Positions 24,203 to 41,461 of a DNA stretch of 64,000 bases are shown here, in pieces. Both the position numbers and the translations under genes were made by a program. Under the pieces are notes generated by a model that saw nothing but the letters and a program-made list of their open reading frames with translations, had not been told where the DNA came from and made no database searches. The DNA lies in NCBI GenBank assembly GCA_020137815.1, contig CM035350.1, positions 8,315,545 to 8,379,544 on the forward strand, given 5' to 3'. Positions within the stretch are counted from its first letter, which is position 1. Each line of letters begins with the position of its first letter. The stretch is from Hormiphora californensis. Its lineage: Eukaryota; Ctenophora; Tentaculata; Cydippida; Pleurobrachiidae.

Positions 24203-25270
24203 TTAAAACAGTCCACAGTCTTTGAGGTTGTTTTTGATGATAACATCCGTTACTGCATCGAACACGAACTGAATGTTGCCCGTGTCCGTTGCCTGCGTGA
24301 AGTGAGTGTAAATCTCCTTGTCCTCTGCCTTGTTTAGGTTCTCAAACTGCGCCTGGATGTAGTTGGCCGCCTCCGCATACTCGTCCGCTCCACAGTACTC
24401 CGGGAAGCACACTTTCAGGGAGGAACGGATAATTTTCTCCTCAAAAAGATCCTTCTTGTTGAGGAACAGAATAATAGATGTATCCAGGAACCACTTGTTG
24501 TTACATATCGAATCAAATAGCTTCATGCTCTCGTGCATACGGTTTGTTTGGTCATCCTCCGCTAAAACCAGATCATACGCACTCAATGAGGCACAGAAAA
24601 TAATGGCCGTTACCCCCTCAAAGCAATGGATCCACTTCCTTCGCTCAGACCGCTGCCCTCCCACGTCGTACATACGAAAGTGAAGATCCTTGAACGAGAA
24701 GTTCTCCTCCACAATACCAGTAGTTTGAACTCGACACCTGAGCACATCCTGCTCATCCGGAATAAAGTCGGGTCCACAGATCCTATCAATGGCGTCTAGG
24801 TAATACTTGGCGCTGTCCATCAGTTGGTACTCATTGGAGCGCCGGAAACAAGCTTGCACTCCCTCGTCCACCCAGAGCCGCTTCATGACATCGGGAGCTC
24901 CTTCAGGGAGCTGAGTGGCGGAGGTGTCGAGAAGATCGTAACCAACCAACTTGTCCGCATCGGCCTGTCTGGCGGGGTCCCCGAAACTAACGTTCGGGGT
25001 GATGGAATTCATGGCCTGAACAATGTTAGTGAGGGAGACCAGGGCGTTATTGAGGATCACATTGATGAACTTCTTCCTAGAATCCTCACTGTAACCATCC
25101 TTGTGAATGATGGTCATCTGTTTCACGATGGTCGACTTGCCTGACTCACCAGCCCCAAGGAGCAGAAGCTTGACCTCACGTTGAGATTTCTCATGGTCTT
25201 CTTTCAGCTGCCTGTCAAGCTGCCTGCTCCGCTCTTTTTCAGCTGTGTCGGAAGACCCACAACATCCCAT
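24203..25270 (-). CDS. G protein alpha subunit, Gi/o class (copy B), intronless
   Basis: This is a second membrane-anchored Gi/o-type alpha subunit. I chose the ATG at 25270 because it gives MGCCGSS, the usual myristoylation signal; an in-frame ATG four codons earlier would destroy it. The product is 355 residues, close to vertebrate Gi (354). Motifs are GAGESGKS (P-loop), [10 protein letters not shown] (switch I), DVGGQRSER (switch II) and NKKD, ending [12 protein letters not shown] with the pertussis-toxin cysteine. An oddity is that the guanine-contacting loop reads TQATDT rather than TCATDT. Its last ~90 coding nucleotides are nearly identical to copy A, although much of the gene differs, which suggests local gene conversion. 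Like copy A it has no introns. The pair looks like a tandem duplication of an intronless ancestor. Confidence 0.95.
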   Translation of the reverse strand: MGCCGSSDTAEKERSRQLDRQLKEDHEKSQREVKLLLLGAGESGKSTIVKQMTIIHKDGYSEDSRKKFINVILNNALVSLTNIVQAMNSITPNVSFGDPARQADADKLVGYDLLDTSATQLPEGAPDVMKRLWVDEGVQACFRRSNEYQLMDSAKYYLDAIDRICGPDFIPDEQDVLRCRVQTTGIVEENFSFKDLHFRMYDVGGQRSERRKWIHCFEGVTAIIFCASLSAYDLVLAEDDQTNRMHESMKLFDSICNNKWFLDTSIILFLNKKDLFEEKIIRSSLKVCFPEYCGADEYAEAANYIQAQFENLNKAEDKEIYTHFTQATDTGNIQFVFDAVTDVIIKNNLKDCGLF

Positions 25271-27017
25271 TGTGGAGTGCAAACTTTAGCAGTATTCTTT
25301 TATCAGTCTTCCCACATGACCCATTTACTAGAGGGGATAATACATGGGTTAGAAACTAATGATATACAGGAAATAAATACAGAGACGGTGAAGAAAGTTA
25401 AAAATTCGGGGAAATCATTATGTTCGATAGAAATAGCTAAATAATTAGAACGAAATGAATACTGAGTAATGCGAGATACTTGTTTCTAAAAAGAGAGGCC
25501 GCGAGAGGGGTAGAGTGCAACCGAGAGAAGAGAGAGAGATATATAATAGTGGTTATAACATAGCTAGTTGACTATTGCGGCAACGTACTATACTTTCACA
25601 CACTCGTACACACAGACCTGGATCCAGGTGCTAAACAAAAAACGCTTTATAAAACTATCGGCCTGACGTAAAGCGAAACTTCGGCTAGTTCAAAGAACTA
25701 AATGGTGAAATGGAGAAATGTAAATTGACAAGGTTCGGCTAATTAGGCAAAAGAAACCCACGCACAAATGCCAAAAATATAACACCGAAATTATCAACAG
25801 ACTTTTGATTCTGTAGCTCATACTGCATTTTAAACTGCTCACTGCTGTGAGAGTTCGGCAGATCAAGCTTTTGTTTGCCATATATCTAAAATTGACCATC
25901 TGACCGCAGACAGACGACGGTCTTTGGTTCTGGTAATCAAAACTAATGCCCAATGATGAGAGAAGACGTAACGGAGCAGCCGAACAAGCTTGGCGCTAGC
26001 CTGATATTCGATAGCTTTTCGGAAATCACACTGTTATAGCAGAGTCCAGAGATGCATCATGATGCACCTAGAGCTCTATAGAGAGCACTTTGGCAAAATT
26101 ATCTCTGGCAACCAAATGCAAGGGGTCGGAAGACCAGTTGATTGCGGTTGACAAAACAATTTAATCAAGGAAATGACCACCATTTGATTAATATCAACGG
26201 TAAAGTGGTATGAATTTTCTCAAAATGCACACAAATCACTAGGGGCCTTGAATTGTGGGGAGCACGGAAACAGTGCCTCCCGCATGTTAAGAAGTCGTTA
26301 CTAGAGCAAATTTTACACAGGGTGAATATGGATGATGGTCCGTGGTATGAATTAGAATTAGAATTAGATAATTGTAATTTACGAGAACCCTCAACCCCAC
26401 ACATCACTGTTGTACAAAATAAATCCACAAAAATGAGATCAAATAAAAGAACTTTGCCTGTTGAGTGTTGGGATGGCTCATTGCGGTTTCATGCAAGGCG
26501 GTTTTTAGATTCAGGAATCAGGAACACCATTTTAAAAGTTAAAGCTTGGTGTACGCTTAGTGCACGTTTAAGGCTTTCTCGCTGTGTACAATTGTGTTGA
26601 AAATTAACATACGCTGTGCGGGCCGCGGGGGAAGGCACGCAGGGCGCATGAACCACAGCAGACAGCTACGGGGGGCGAAGTTTAACTTTTGTAAAAATCC
26701 TGGAGCTGCAGCTCACTCGAAGCAACTCAGCTCAGTTTTACGTTAAGCCGCGCACTTAAAGCTGCGCAGTATGCAAAATAATTCGCGTGTTACATTATCA
26801 GCGTTTTATTGCATCGTAAAAAGTCCATTTCAAATAACGCGACCAGCACCAACCGGTTTAAAACGAAGTTGCAGTTTTCTGTTTTTCCAAGTCCCAAAGG
26901 GCCAGCGTTAAAATCTGGGTGTCTCGTGGGTGTCTCGTGAGTGCTCTGTGCGGTTTTTAGGGTTAGGGCTAAAGTAGGGTTAGGGTTTGGGTTTAGGCCT
27001 TGATATTTTCTAAAGTC
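25271..27017. other. Intergenic DNA without recognised gene
   Basis: The region upstream of G-alpha copy B is followed by mixed sequence. The frame open at 26253-26600 contains a run reading FHARRFLDSGIRNTILK, but I recognise no family. TTAGGG-like units occur at about 26955-26995. They are short and degenerate, so they are not a telomeric array. Confidence 0.45.
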
Positions 27018-27239
27018 CAATTTTTTTATTTAAGTGACAGGCCGCAGCGCATCAAAATGCAGCGCTTGAAATCGATTTCCGGTTCCTGATAAGCTAGCGA
27101 CTTTTTCTTGGTGCCATTGGAAAGATAAAAATTTTTTCTTTCCAACGCAACCAAGATCAAGTCTTTATCTTATCAGGAACCGGAGATATGGCCAATTAAC
27201 CAATTGAGTGCGCGGCGGCCTGTCGCTTAAATAAAAATT
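27018..27239. mobile_element. 222-bp palindromic MITE
   Basis: The left end AATTTTTTTATTTAAGTGAC followed by AGGCCGC is matched inverted by GCGGCCTGTCGCTTAAATAAAAATT at the right end. The inner blocks CCGGTTCCTGATAAG and CTTGGT..TTGGAAAGA are also inverted about the centre, so nearly the whole element folds into one hairpin. It has no coding capacity. The target-site duplication is not clear. Confidence 0.7.
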
Positions 27240-27599
27240 CGACTATACCAGATAATTGAGAAACTTTGAATTAGCCAGAACGGTTAAGTGGTTTGGCGGT
27301 TAGAGCCATTTATTGAATCAACTTTTTTGGAAGCGCGCACCTGTAAACGGGCCACGAAACACCCAGATCGTAACGGCGCCCCTTGAAAAGGGCTGCCTTA
27401 TCCCGTGCTTCCAACAAAAGCACCGGAAACGGTGCGGCCACGGGGAAGTGGAAATGTTAAGATCTGGGTTTTTTAATGTCATCACTCGGCGCTCACTGTT
27501 TTGTAGGGTTAGGTCTAAAGTAGGGTTAAGGTTAGGGGCGGGATTCGTTCATAAGATTTCTATAAGATCATCATAAGAGCGGACGACGATAGTACCCTG

Positions 27600-27782
27600 T
27601 TGGAAGAGAAAATACACTGTAGCCTCAAGCTTCGACACAATGTTACTAAACGTGGTATCTCTATAGCTGGTCCAGTCGTATGGAACAGTCTACCACGACT
27701 CCTAAGAGAATCAGCCTCTGTTGCAGAGTTCAAAAAGTACCTGAAACATCATCTATTTATTGAAAGTTTCGGTTGTTCTTAG
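27600..27782 (+). mobile_element. LINE reverse transcriptase C-terminal fragment
   Basis: The translated segment reads NVTKRGISIAGPVVWNSLP followed by LLRESASVAEFKKYLKHHLF and a stop. The pattern AGPxxWNSLPxxLRxxxSxxxFKxxLKxHLF is the conserved C-terminus of CR1/L2/jockey-like non-LTR retrotransposon polymerases. No upstream reverse transcriptase or endonuclease domain is present, so this is a 5'-truncated copy. The sequence downstream to about 28100 may be its 3' UTR. Confidence 0.7.
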
Positions 27783-28330
27783 GAGTGGTTAGTCGGTCAT
27801 TGAAATCTACCTGCCTTCTGAATTTCCCTCTTATTTCTACATTTCCTGGGTTCTGAGTTCCTATGGCTACTACTGGTTTTCCTGGGTTTCTACTGGGTTC
27901 CTTTGCAATGGTTACTACCGGTTTTCTTTGGTTTCTACTTGCTTCCTTGGTTTCCTGGGTCATCTTGGTATGTCTGACGTCTGCACAGCACCATCTTTCC
28001 AGCACCTGCACACCCTCATCCTTTCCAGGGCACCATTTTCCATTAAGCTGTGCAGTGTATCCTTGTCCTCCTCCAGGCCACAGCTTCTAATTCTCTAAAT
28101 TGCGTATCTCCTGTCTGGCTTCCGTTGGAACTACACATGGTCTGCCTCCCTTGCTTGGTCCTTTCCTGGGTTCCCGTGTCCTGTGTCACCTATCACTACT
28201 CGGTATTCATTGCCACCACGCCCTAATGGCTTATGCACTGGTCTAAATTCCAGACTTCCACTCCCTTCCATCCCACTATACCTATGTCCTACTACACCTA
28301 CTACATTCCTTCCTACATCTACATTCCTTC
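27783..28330. other. Imperfect short repeats between LINE end and foldback element
   Basis: Short imperfect repeats of TGGTTTCTACT / TTTCCTGGGT occur at 27840-27970, followed by CCTAC / CATTCCTTC-type sequence. No gene was seen. Confidence 0.4.
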
Positions 28331-28717
28331 GGCAGGTGAGTAGAACTTCGCTCCTAATAAAAGGCTGCAATAAAAGGCTGCAATAAAAGGCTGCAGAAAA
28401 AGGCTGCAATAAAAGGCTGCAATAAAAGGCTGCAATAAAAGGCTGCAGAAAAAGGCTGCAATAAAAGGCTGCAATAAAAGGCTGCAGAAAAAGGCTGCAA
28501 TAAAAGGCTGCAATAAAAGGCTGCAGAAAAAGGCTGCAATAAAAGGCTGCAATAAAAGGCTGCAATAAAAGGCTGCAATAAAAGGCTGCAGAAAAAGGCT
28601 GCAATAAAAGGCTGCAATAAAAGGCTGCAATAAAAGGCTGCACTAAAAGGCTGCAAGGGATCACGTATCCAACTAGACTAAAGCGGGGGATATACCGAAT
28701 CGTCCTCCCCTAATAGT
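28331..28717. mobile_element. Partial foldback transposon with ~22 copies of a 13-bp repeat
   Basis: It starts GGCAGGTGAGTAGAACTTCG, the same terminus as the complete element at 31216-32182. An array of AATAAAAGGCTGC units (some AGAAAAAGGCTGC) follows from about 28355 to 28650, then a subterminal block reading ATCACGTATCC...CGAATCGTCCTCCCC. Similarity stops at about 28717, and no second terminus was found before the PSME3 gene. It is therefore a single arm with an expanded array. All three minus-strand frames stay open across it because 13 bp has no stop in any phase; this is not coding. Confidence 0.75.
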
Positions 28718-29888
28718 ATTTTAGGTTCTTTGTGTGTATTTTGTTTAAACGTATCTTGGCCTTTCGAGTTTGTGTAGAGTTGAGTAGATGAGGTTGCAGA
28801 CCGGCTGAAAGAGACCGACGAAAGAGGACCATACACTCCGTTTTAAACGTTTTTCTCGATAAAAAACTATGCCTTGTATGTCCAGACAATAATATCCACC
28901 GAAACAAACTCTGTATCGAAATACACACTCTCAAGGACTGCGTGTTTGAAGGACAGCTAATTTGACTTTGGTGGTCTGTCGGTGAGTTGATTTGTTGGTC
29001 TATTTATTTGTCCCGATGTTTTAGCAACTGTTATGATCGTGTTTTGAATGTTCGTGTTATATGTTCTTGTTTTGTATGTTCGTGTTTTGTATGTTCGCGT
29101 TTATGTTCGTGTTTGTATGTTCGTGTTTTGTTATGCTCGTGTTTGTATCTGTACCACTTTTGAAAGTGAGCGAGTATGTCAAGCGTAGGCTGTTGGTGCG
29201 TGCTCCATTATTTTACACTATAAAGTGGTACATATATATAAATGATTATATTACATTTACATTTACATTTACATTTACATTTACATTTACATTTACATTT
29301 ACATTTACATTTACATTTACATCTTTTTAGTTTTTGGCATGCGCCGCTGTCCCATAGTCAATAGTGTGCATGTTTTTGACGCTAAGCTACCTTGAGGGGG
29401 CAGGGGCCAATTAAACTTTGAATTATCAATTAGCCAAAATGGTTGATTAAGTAGATTGGTGGGTACTTTTTGGCAGCGTGCTGCGTGAACCTGTAAACAG
29501 GCCTTTAAACACCCCGATCGTAACCGGTAACGCAGCCAAACCGTCCAAGAAGATCGCCTTGCAGTCTAAAATCTAAATGTGTCAATCGTATCCTTCTGAC
29601 AACCCCTATTGTTCATTGCACTATAGTCCCTGGAAAACGACCAAGGCGGTTCGTTATGTGCGTTACCGGAAGTTTCAGGAGCATAGCAAGCAGAAAACGC
29701 GAGTTACAAGTGATTCCATGCTTCCACTGTGTGCGGCTGGGTTGGTTTTATATGTTGGGGCGCCTTAATCTCTCAACGATAGGAATGGCTAAAATTTATA
29801 TGTCATTGTATTTTTCACGTAATGGATGCCCTGACTATTACATACTCACCTTAAAATAATGTTTAGCAAGGAATAAAGGGAAGCCATA
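28718..29888. other. Intergenic DNA upstream of PSME3
   Basis: It holds imperfect TGTTCGTGTTTTGTA repeats near 29045-29150 and a (TTTACA)n array at about 29251-29322 (roughly 12 units). A segment at about 29420-29540 resembles 27255-27395 (AATTAGCCA...GGTTAAGTGG...CCTGTAAAC...GATCGTAAC), so these are two copies of a short interspersed repeat. No protein gene was recognised. Confidence 0.5.
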
Positions 29889-32800
29889 ATGGCTGATTTT
29901 GACAGCAAAACGGTAAGTTTGAAACCTGATAAAATAACTTAATTACAAAACATTAATAATGTCAATCCCTCAGACGAAAGAATATTTTGAACAATTAACA
30001 TACTGTCATTACTGTCTAGTTTTATCCAACTGCACTTTTTAGTAATGGAATGTTAAATTTATAAATTAAAATTATGTCTGTATAGCTCAGGAAGTTACAC
30101 AAAATACGTCATACTCTTCTCGTATGTAACAATCTCTCAGGTTAGCAACTTGAACAAAACATTCTATGCCGAGGTTGAGGACATTATCACGAACATCTTC
30201 CCTAGGAAAATGGCAGAACTGGACAAACTGGCAAAGGTAATACTAATCATTCTAAGAGATATATCGAAAATATTGTCTTGCTTGACCCTGTTCGAATAAA
30301 ACAACGAAAATTTAAATAGCGAGCTATTTACAATTTCAAATCTGTACAAGATCATAGAAAATGATTTGCAATTGTTATGATACATATATCCATGTTCAAT
30401 ATTTATTTCAGAATGAGCTCTTCTTGCTATCTCGGGACGTGGAGGTGAAGAAGGCATCACGAGCGTCTATCATCTTCGCCCAGCCTAAAACGGAGGGCCC
30501 TCCGCCTGCAAAAAGGAGAAAGAACTCGGAATCTGTGGAGAACGGAAATGAAGGTTCGTTTTAATTTTTAGAGGTTCGTGATCTTGCTGTCAATTATTCA
30601 CCAGACAAAATTATAACTCATTTTCTTTTTAGTTGAAACATCAAGAACGATCATTCGGGTAAAACAGAACATGGTAAGTTGATGGTGTGACTTGACTGTA
30701 CAGTGTACAATACTGTACATACAATATAATGACTTAACTGTATTGTAAGAAACTAGTTTTGTTTGTACACTGAACAGTGAACAGATTACTGTGTCGTGTT
30801 ATGTTTCATGGTGTATAAATTGATAAACATCAGTTTGTCCTGCTGCACACTCCAACTGACCCTGATATAATAATGTCCCCTCAGGTTGTGAATGAAGTGA
30901 CTTCCATCATTCATCCTGAGATTAGGGAGGCATCGGAATATTTTGGAAAGGTATTTAACAGCTATCCACAACACAGTTGTATTATTTCGTTGTGTATTTA
31001 ACAACTATATTATATCTGATAATAACCATTAACCAACTTACATTACCTTTTTTACTATAACGAGTTATTAGGAACAATTAGAACACAATTCCTCCCTCCA
31101 CTAGATCAAGATGTGGATTCAGCTACAGGTGCCCAAGATCGAGGATGGAAACAATTTCGGAGTCTCAATCCAGGTTTGTAATTATAATGACATACTGTAA
31201 TTACTACATAATGTGGGCAGGTGAGTAGAACTTCGCTCCTAATAAAAGGCTGCAATAAAAGGCTGCAATAAAAGGCTGCATTAAAAGGCTGCAATAAAAG
31301 GCTGCAATGGATCACGTATCCAACTGGACTAAAGCAGGAGAGACCGAATCGTCCTCCCCTAACAGTGTTTCGTTTCACTTATCGGTCTCTACCATAAGCG
31401 GTAGATAGACGGAGATAGAGAGTTAGAGAGGTGAGAGTGAGAGATCCGAATCATGGACGACTAATCAAGTATTGTATCACGTTTCATGATATCCTCTAAT
31501 TAATTAAATGAAAGGCGGTTACCTATAATTTGACTTAATCAGTGCCAATACGTGATTACTGATTTTCTACCGTTATTCGCCAATGTACACAATTCAGTAG
31601 AGCGGAATCACACATAGTACTATGATAGGTGAACCAAGTGGTTGGGTGGTTCACCTGTCGTTGTGCTACACGCTCAATCAATAGATCTACCCTACCTCAT
31701 TAGACCAACACTCTCAGTAGTTACTGACTACCTCTACTGAATCGTGAATCGATACGGAAAGACTAATGGAGAATACATAGCGGTAGAGAATCATGTATCG
31801 GGACCGATGAGGTCTCATTGTCAATTGGTAACCGCTTTTCATTAGAGGATACCATGGTACGTGTGATACCATACCATGATTCTGATTTTTCACTCTCTCA
31901 GTTCTCACTCGTACTCGCTCTCTATCTCGATCTCTCTATCGCCTATGGTCTAGTTGGATACGTGACACGAGTCACTATAATTAGGGGAAGGTGATTCGGT
32001 CTCTCTACAGCAGATACGTGATACGAAACACTATTAGGGGAGGACGATTCGGTCTATCCCCCGCTTTAGTCTGGTTAGATACGTGATCCCTTGCAGCCTT
32101 TTATTGCAGCCTTTTTCTGCAGCCTTTTTCTGCAGCCTTTTATTGCAGCCTTTTATTAGGAGCGAAGTTCTACTCACCTGCCATAATGTGGTCACCAACC
32201 CCTGGCTCGCATTGTATCTTGTCGTTCCACTTTTTATTGGTGGAAGGGTCTAATGCAAGCACGATACCGATTATTTAGGCCAATTTTCCCGAAAAGGCCC
32301 GACACCCTCTGAAGGTCTTATGTTCTAAGTTCTAAGAGAGGGTCGAGCAACTCAGCTTAGTATTCAGAGCAACAACTGTAACAGAAACTATTAACAAAGA
32401 ATAGTATCGATTATTACACAGTTTACAAATACAGGGCAGTAATTACAATCTATTGCACATGTGTAACTGGTACTTCCGAGACCCCCACTCCCCAGTCCCC
32501 AGTCCCCATTACATTTCTAATTTATGTCTTCATCCTTCAGGAGGATACGATATCAGAGGTCGGTAGTTACTTTGAGTATCTGAGGAGTGCATTTGAAGAA
32601 TGTTGTCGGTACCACGGGAACCGAGGGAAGATCGCTTCCAAAGTCATGAAGTACCCTTGTTTGGTGAGTGATATGCAACAGCGTGTACTCTGTTGTTAGG
32701 GTAAACTGGGGTAAAATGGTCCATTTTTTAACGTTTTAGGTTCTAAAATACGCAATTTATACAGCAGGAAGAAAAAATTATATAGGCTATCCAATGAAAC

Positions 32801-34250
32801 GTTTTCCTTTCAGACGAGCTAAATTTTAAATCTGAAAGTTTTTTTTGGAAATTTTGCACTGGGGCAAAGTGGTCCCAGCCAATAGCATTGCTCGATTTTA
32901 TCACGTGCCTGGTGTTGTTAGAGCAGCGATCAAATTCGGGGCAAAATGGTCCATGTTATCTTCAGCAGTTTCTGTTCTGCAGGACCACTTTGCCCCAGTT
33001 GTGGTATCACGTGGTATTGTATGCTCGATTTCATTGGTCCCAGGGTGGACCACTTTGCCCCAGAAAGGTGAACCACTTTGCCCCAGTTTGACTAATTTGA
33101 CAATTAAATCAACTTAATAGTGGGTTTTTTGAAACATTTTTATATATATATATATATGTACCAAGTTTTAGAAGGATAAAAAAAACTAACTGGCAGTTTT
33201 TGCAAAATTAAAATCGGCCAACTCAAACAGAAATTACAGCAGTTTTAAAGCAAAAATTCGGAACAGAACGAGCAGGTCTCCGCTGGAGAAAAAGTCACGT
33301 GACCACATGTAATAACTAGGACCATTTTGCCCCATACATGTGCCACTTTGCCCGGTGGACCATTTTACCCCAGTTTACCCTACTAAATAAAATTACAAAA
33401 AACATGTTAGTACGGTCAGCAAACCACCATACCAACCCCCTACCAACCTCAATGCCAACTATTGCACCTGTGTACTCTGACTCTGTTATTTGTGTTGTAA
33501 GCAAGGGAACGTGGTGCACTATAATAACACACATATGTTGTATTCTCCCTCCCTCCCTGTATCTCTCTTAGAGATATGTATCTCGCTCTGAGATATTATC
33601 TTCTAAAGGGAGCTCTATCATATCTCTCATAGTCTCTACCCGAATATGTTCTCGAGAAAAGCTTAATGACTTTTGAGAGTTGAGAGAAAATGAGCGAGAG
33701 AAGGACATAGAGTATGATTCTCTCCCTTAGTACAGGACAGTATAGAGACCCATTTAAGTATTAGGTTAAATGCCTCTAGGCTCAATAGCTGTCGACTTTC
33801 GTTTAGCCCCATTAAGTATAATAAGTCACATACAGAAAGTAAGTCACATACAGAAAGTAAGTCACATACAGAAAGTTAAAATGACTACCACTCCCTATAG
33901 GACGACTACGCTCAGTATTTGTGTGAAATTGACTGCAAGCAGTTCCAGCTTATCAGGATTCTGACCAACGAACTGAAAATGATATATGTAAGTTAACAAG
34001 ATATAGCACGTCCCATGATACTGGGATAAACACTGCCCAAAATAAGAAAATACCCTGTCACGAAACACAAAATGTAGTATCATATGGCAGGCAAATTGCA
34101 ATTCCCAGCAGTGTGGATTTCTACAACTTTTTTATATCTTTTCTACGGCCTGTTTACTCCTTTTTTCAGAGTTGTGTTTACGACATTCTGAACAAGAACT
34201 CAGAAAAGATCAAGCAACCACGAAGCCTGACAAGCATTAACCTCTACTAA
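29889..34250 (+). CDS. PSME3: Proteasome activator complex subunit 3 (PA28/REG gamma)
   Basis: PA28 gamma forms a homoheptameric ring that caps the 20S proteasome in the nucleus and opens it for ubiquitin-independent degradation. Nine coding exons were read: 29889-29912, 30141-30236, 30412-30553, 30633-30673, 30885-30950, 31105-31173, 32541-32663, 33901-33987 and 34170-34250. They total 729 nt (242 residues; human is 254) in perfect phase. Supporting motifs are FPRKMAELDKL, a basic nuclear signal PPAKRRKN in the homologue-specific loop, IKMWIQLQVPKIEDGNNFG with the activation loop GVSIQED, a heptad-rich helix RGKIASKVMKYP, and a C-terminus NSEKIKQPRS ending in Tyr, as in the human protein. 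A single PA28 of gamma type suits an early animal lineage. AATAAA near 34357 is a likely polyadenylation signal. Introns 6 and 7 each carry a DNA transposon. Confidence 0.95.
31216..32182. mobile_element. Complete foldback DNA transposon in PSME3 intron 6
   Basis: Inverted termini GGCAGGTGAGTAGAACTTCG at 31216 and its reverse complement ending at 32182 are flanked by the 8-bp direct repeat ATAATGTG (31208-31215 and 32183-32190), a target-site duplication. Inside each terminus lie 5 copies of a 13-bp AATAAAAGGCTGC-type unit, then ATCACGTATCCAACT and CCGAATCGTCCTCCCC blocks. The middle, about 600 bp, has further short inverted segments but no transposase. An 8-bp duplication is typical of hAT-like insertion. 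The iterated arms resemble foldback elements. It is non-autonomous. Confidence 0.88.
32699..33380. mobile_element. 682-bp MITE with GGGTAAACTGGGG termini in PSME3 intron 7
   Basis: The left end GGGTAAACTGGGGTAAAATG is matched inverted by CATTTTACCCCAGTTTACCC at 33361-33380. TA flanks both ends (32697-32698 and 33381-33382), the duplication left by Tc1/mariner-type insertion. Internally the motif TGGTCC / CCACTTTGCCCCAG recurs six or more times in both orientations. No transposase was seen. Confidence 0.85.
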
Positions 34251-35513
34251 ACGCCATCATGGGGGACATTTTTAGTGAAAGACATGTCGTGTCTGGGGAT
34301 TATGAGATTTCTGTGACTCTCTCAGTTTTAATATATATCATCCGGTATTCCCGTAAATAAACAAAGTGTGTTGTGTCTTTCTCAGTTAAACATCCCATGA
34401 ACAGGGGAGTGTGAAGGGAGGAGACATCAGGCATGCCCTTCAGCGGAGTCTCAGGACTCAGGGTCTCTGTTCTTCCTGTTGTATATTCTGTGGCACTCTG
34501 ACGCAGGTGTCATACACACCTTCCCAACCTTGACCGAACGGAACGCGCGACCCTCCACAGCAAGGGTTTTCAGCGCAATGCGCGGCTTTCCCTCCCTGAA
34601 GAGGTCGGGTTCGGTGCGCGGCTCACAGCTTGCATGTCACACTGCCGCACCATCTCCCGATTTGTTGCTTCTTCAACTCACGACACCTCGCGCGTTCCAG
34701 CGAGTCTACCAAGCAACTTTGAGGGGGGCGTATCGAGCAGAATCCGGCCAGTTGGTGTTGCCAGCAGAGAGGGAGTGACAGGACTCACACTTCGAGCAAT
34801 TACATGAATTGTCTACGTTTTCTACCTCCCTGCTTCTTCCACAGCATGTCATGGCAGAAGGGGGGAAGAAGCATTGAGGAATCCGGTGATACACAAAATA
34901 AAACTCTGCTATTTTGTTCCGTTTGTGTTTCGTACACACAGGACTAGAAGATATCATGGAATGTGACATGTAGAGAGCATGTCAAATATCTGCTGGTTAC
35001 TAACACACATCATCTTTCCCATATCAGTTCAGCTCATTTATAGTAGATACAGATATATACCTTAGGTCCGTTTTCTCACGTTCGTACACACAAAAATAGA
35101 GCTTGATTCTCTCCAAAAATAATATATCCCACTTTATAGATTCGTTCTCTTTTCAAACATTCAGCAGTCCTTTTTCACGTGTTGCAGGGGGTAAGAAACA
35201 AAATACATACAAGTGAACAAACACACTCATTCATACTCACACTCTCACACACACAAACGCACTCTTTCAAATTCACACTCACACACTTTCTCTCTCGGTA
35301 TAAAAATAAATAGATAGGGTTGTAAACGAAATTTATAGTACGATCAATATTCAGTCATTTTATGAGTATTCCTTGACGGCTCAGTCCTCATGGTTCTGGA
35401 GGATTATGATGGCGGGCTTCCAGATCAGTCACATCAACACCTATACACGTGGGCAGTATGTTTCAATTTGAACATCATTTGGTGGTCAATATATATCCAC
35501 ACATTTCCCCCTC
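34251..35513. other. PSME3 3' region and intergenic DNA
   Basis: This stretch separates the convergent PSME3 and TEM7-like genes. It holds the probable PSME3 polyadenylation signal, a CA-rich segment at 35215-35290 and a GC-richer patch at 34530-34780. The open frame in that patch has no recognisable domain. Confidence 0.45.
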
Positions 35514-41176
<5,663 letters not shown>

Positions 41177-41416
41177 TCTGAATTTCTACAAGGGAGAAGA
41201 AGGGTAGTCAACGGTGGCTACACTAACGATACTAAACGGTCAAGTAGAGGTTATATGATCGAGACAGGAGTGAGGAGAGAGAGAGAGGGGGTCATCAAGA
41301 AGCCATTCTGTGAGTGTAATTTCTTTCTTCGTATCATCACCCTCTCAACTCGAGTGGGTGAGAGAGAAATAGAGCGAGGGAGAGAGAGAGAGAGAAAGAG
41401 AGATACAAAGTGCAGC

Positions 41417-41461
<45 letters not shown>

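Noticed and set aside
26955-26995. TTAGGG-like repeats suggesting telomeric DNA
   Set aside because: Only a few degenerate units are present, repeated near 27505 within similar transposon-like sequence; not a telomere or clear interstitial array.
27255-27395. Possible tRNA-derived SINE (GGTTAAGTGG, with a similar copy at about 29420-29540)
   Set aside because: A-box-like sequence is visible but there is no convincing B box or tRNA fold, so it is noted only as a short dispersed repeat.
28131-28664. A 177-residue minus-strand reading frame with the repeat LLQPFIAAFYCS
   Set aside because: It is the translation of the 13-bp transposon repeat; overlapping open frames exist in all three phases because the unit contains no stop.
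34479-34778. 99-residue plus-strand frame downstream of PSME3
   Set aside because: No domain, no splice partner and no similarity I recognise; an open GC-rich patch is enough to explain it.
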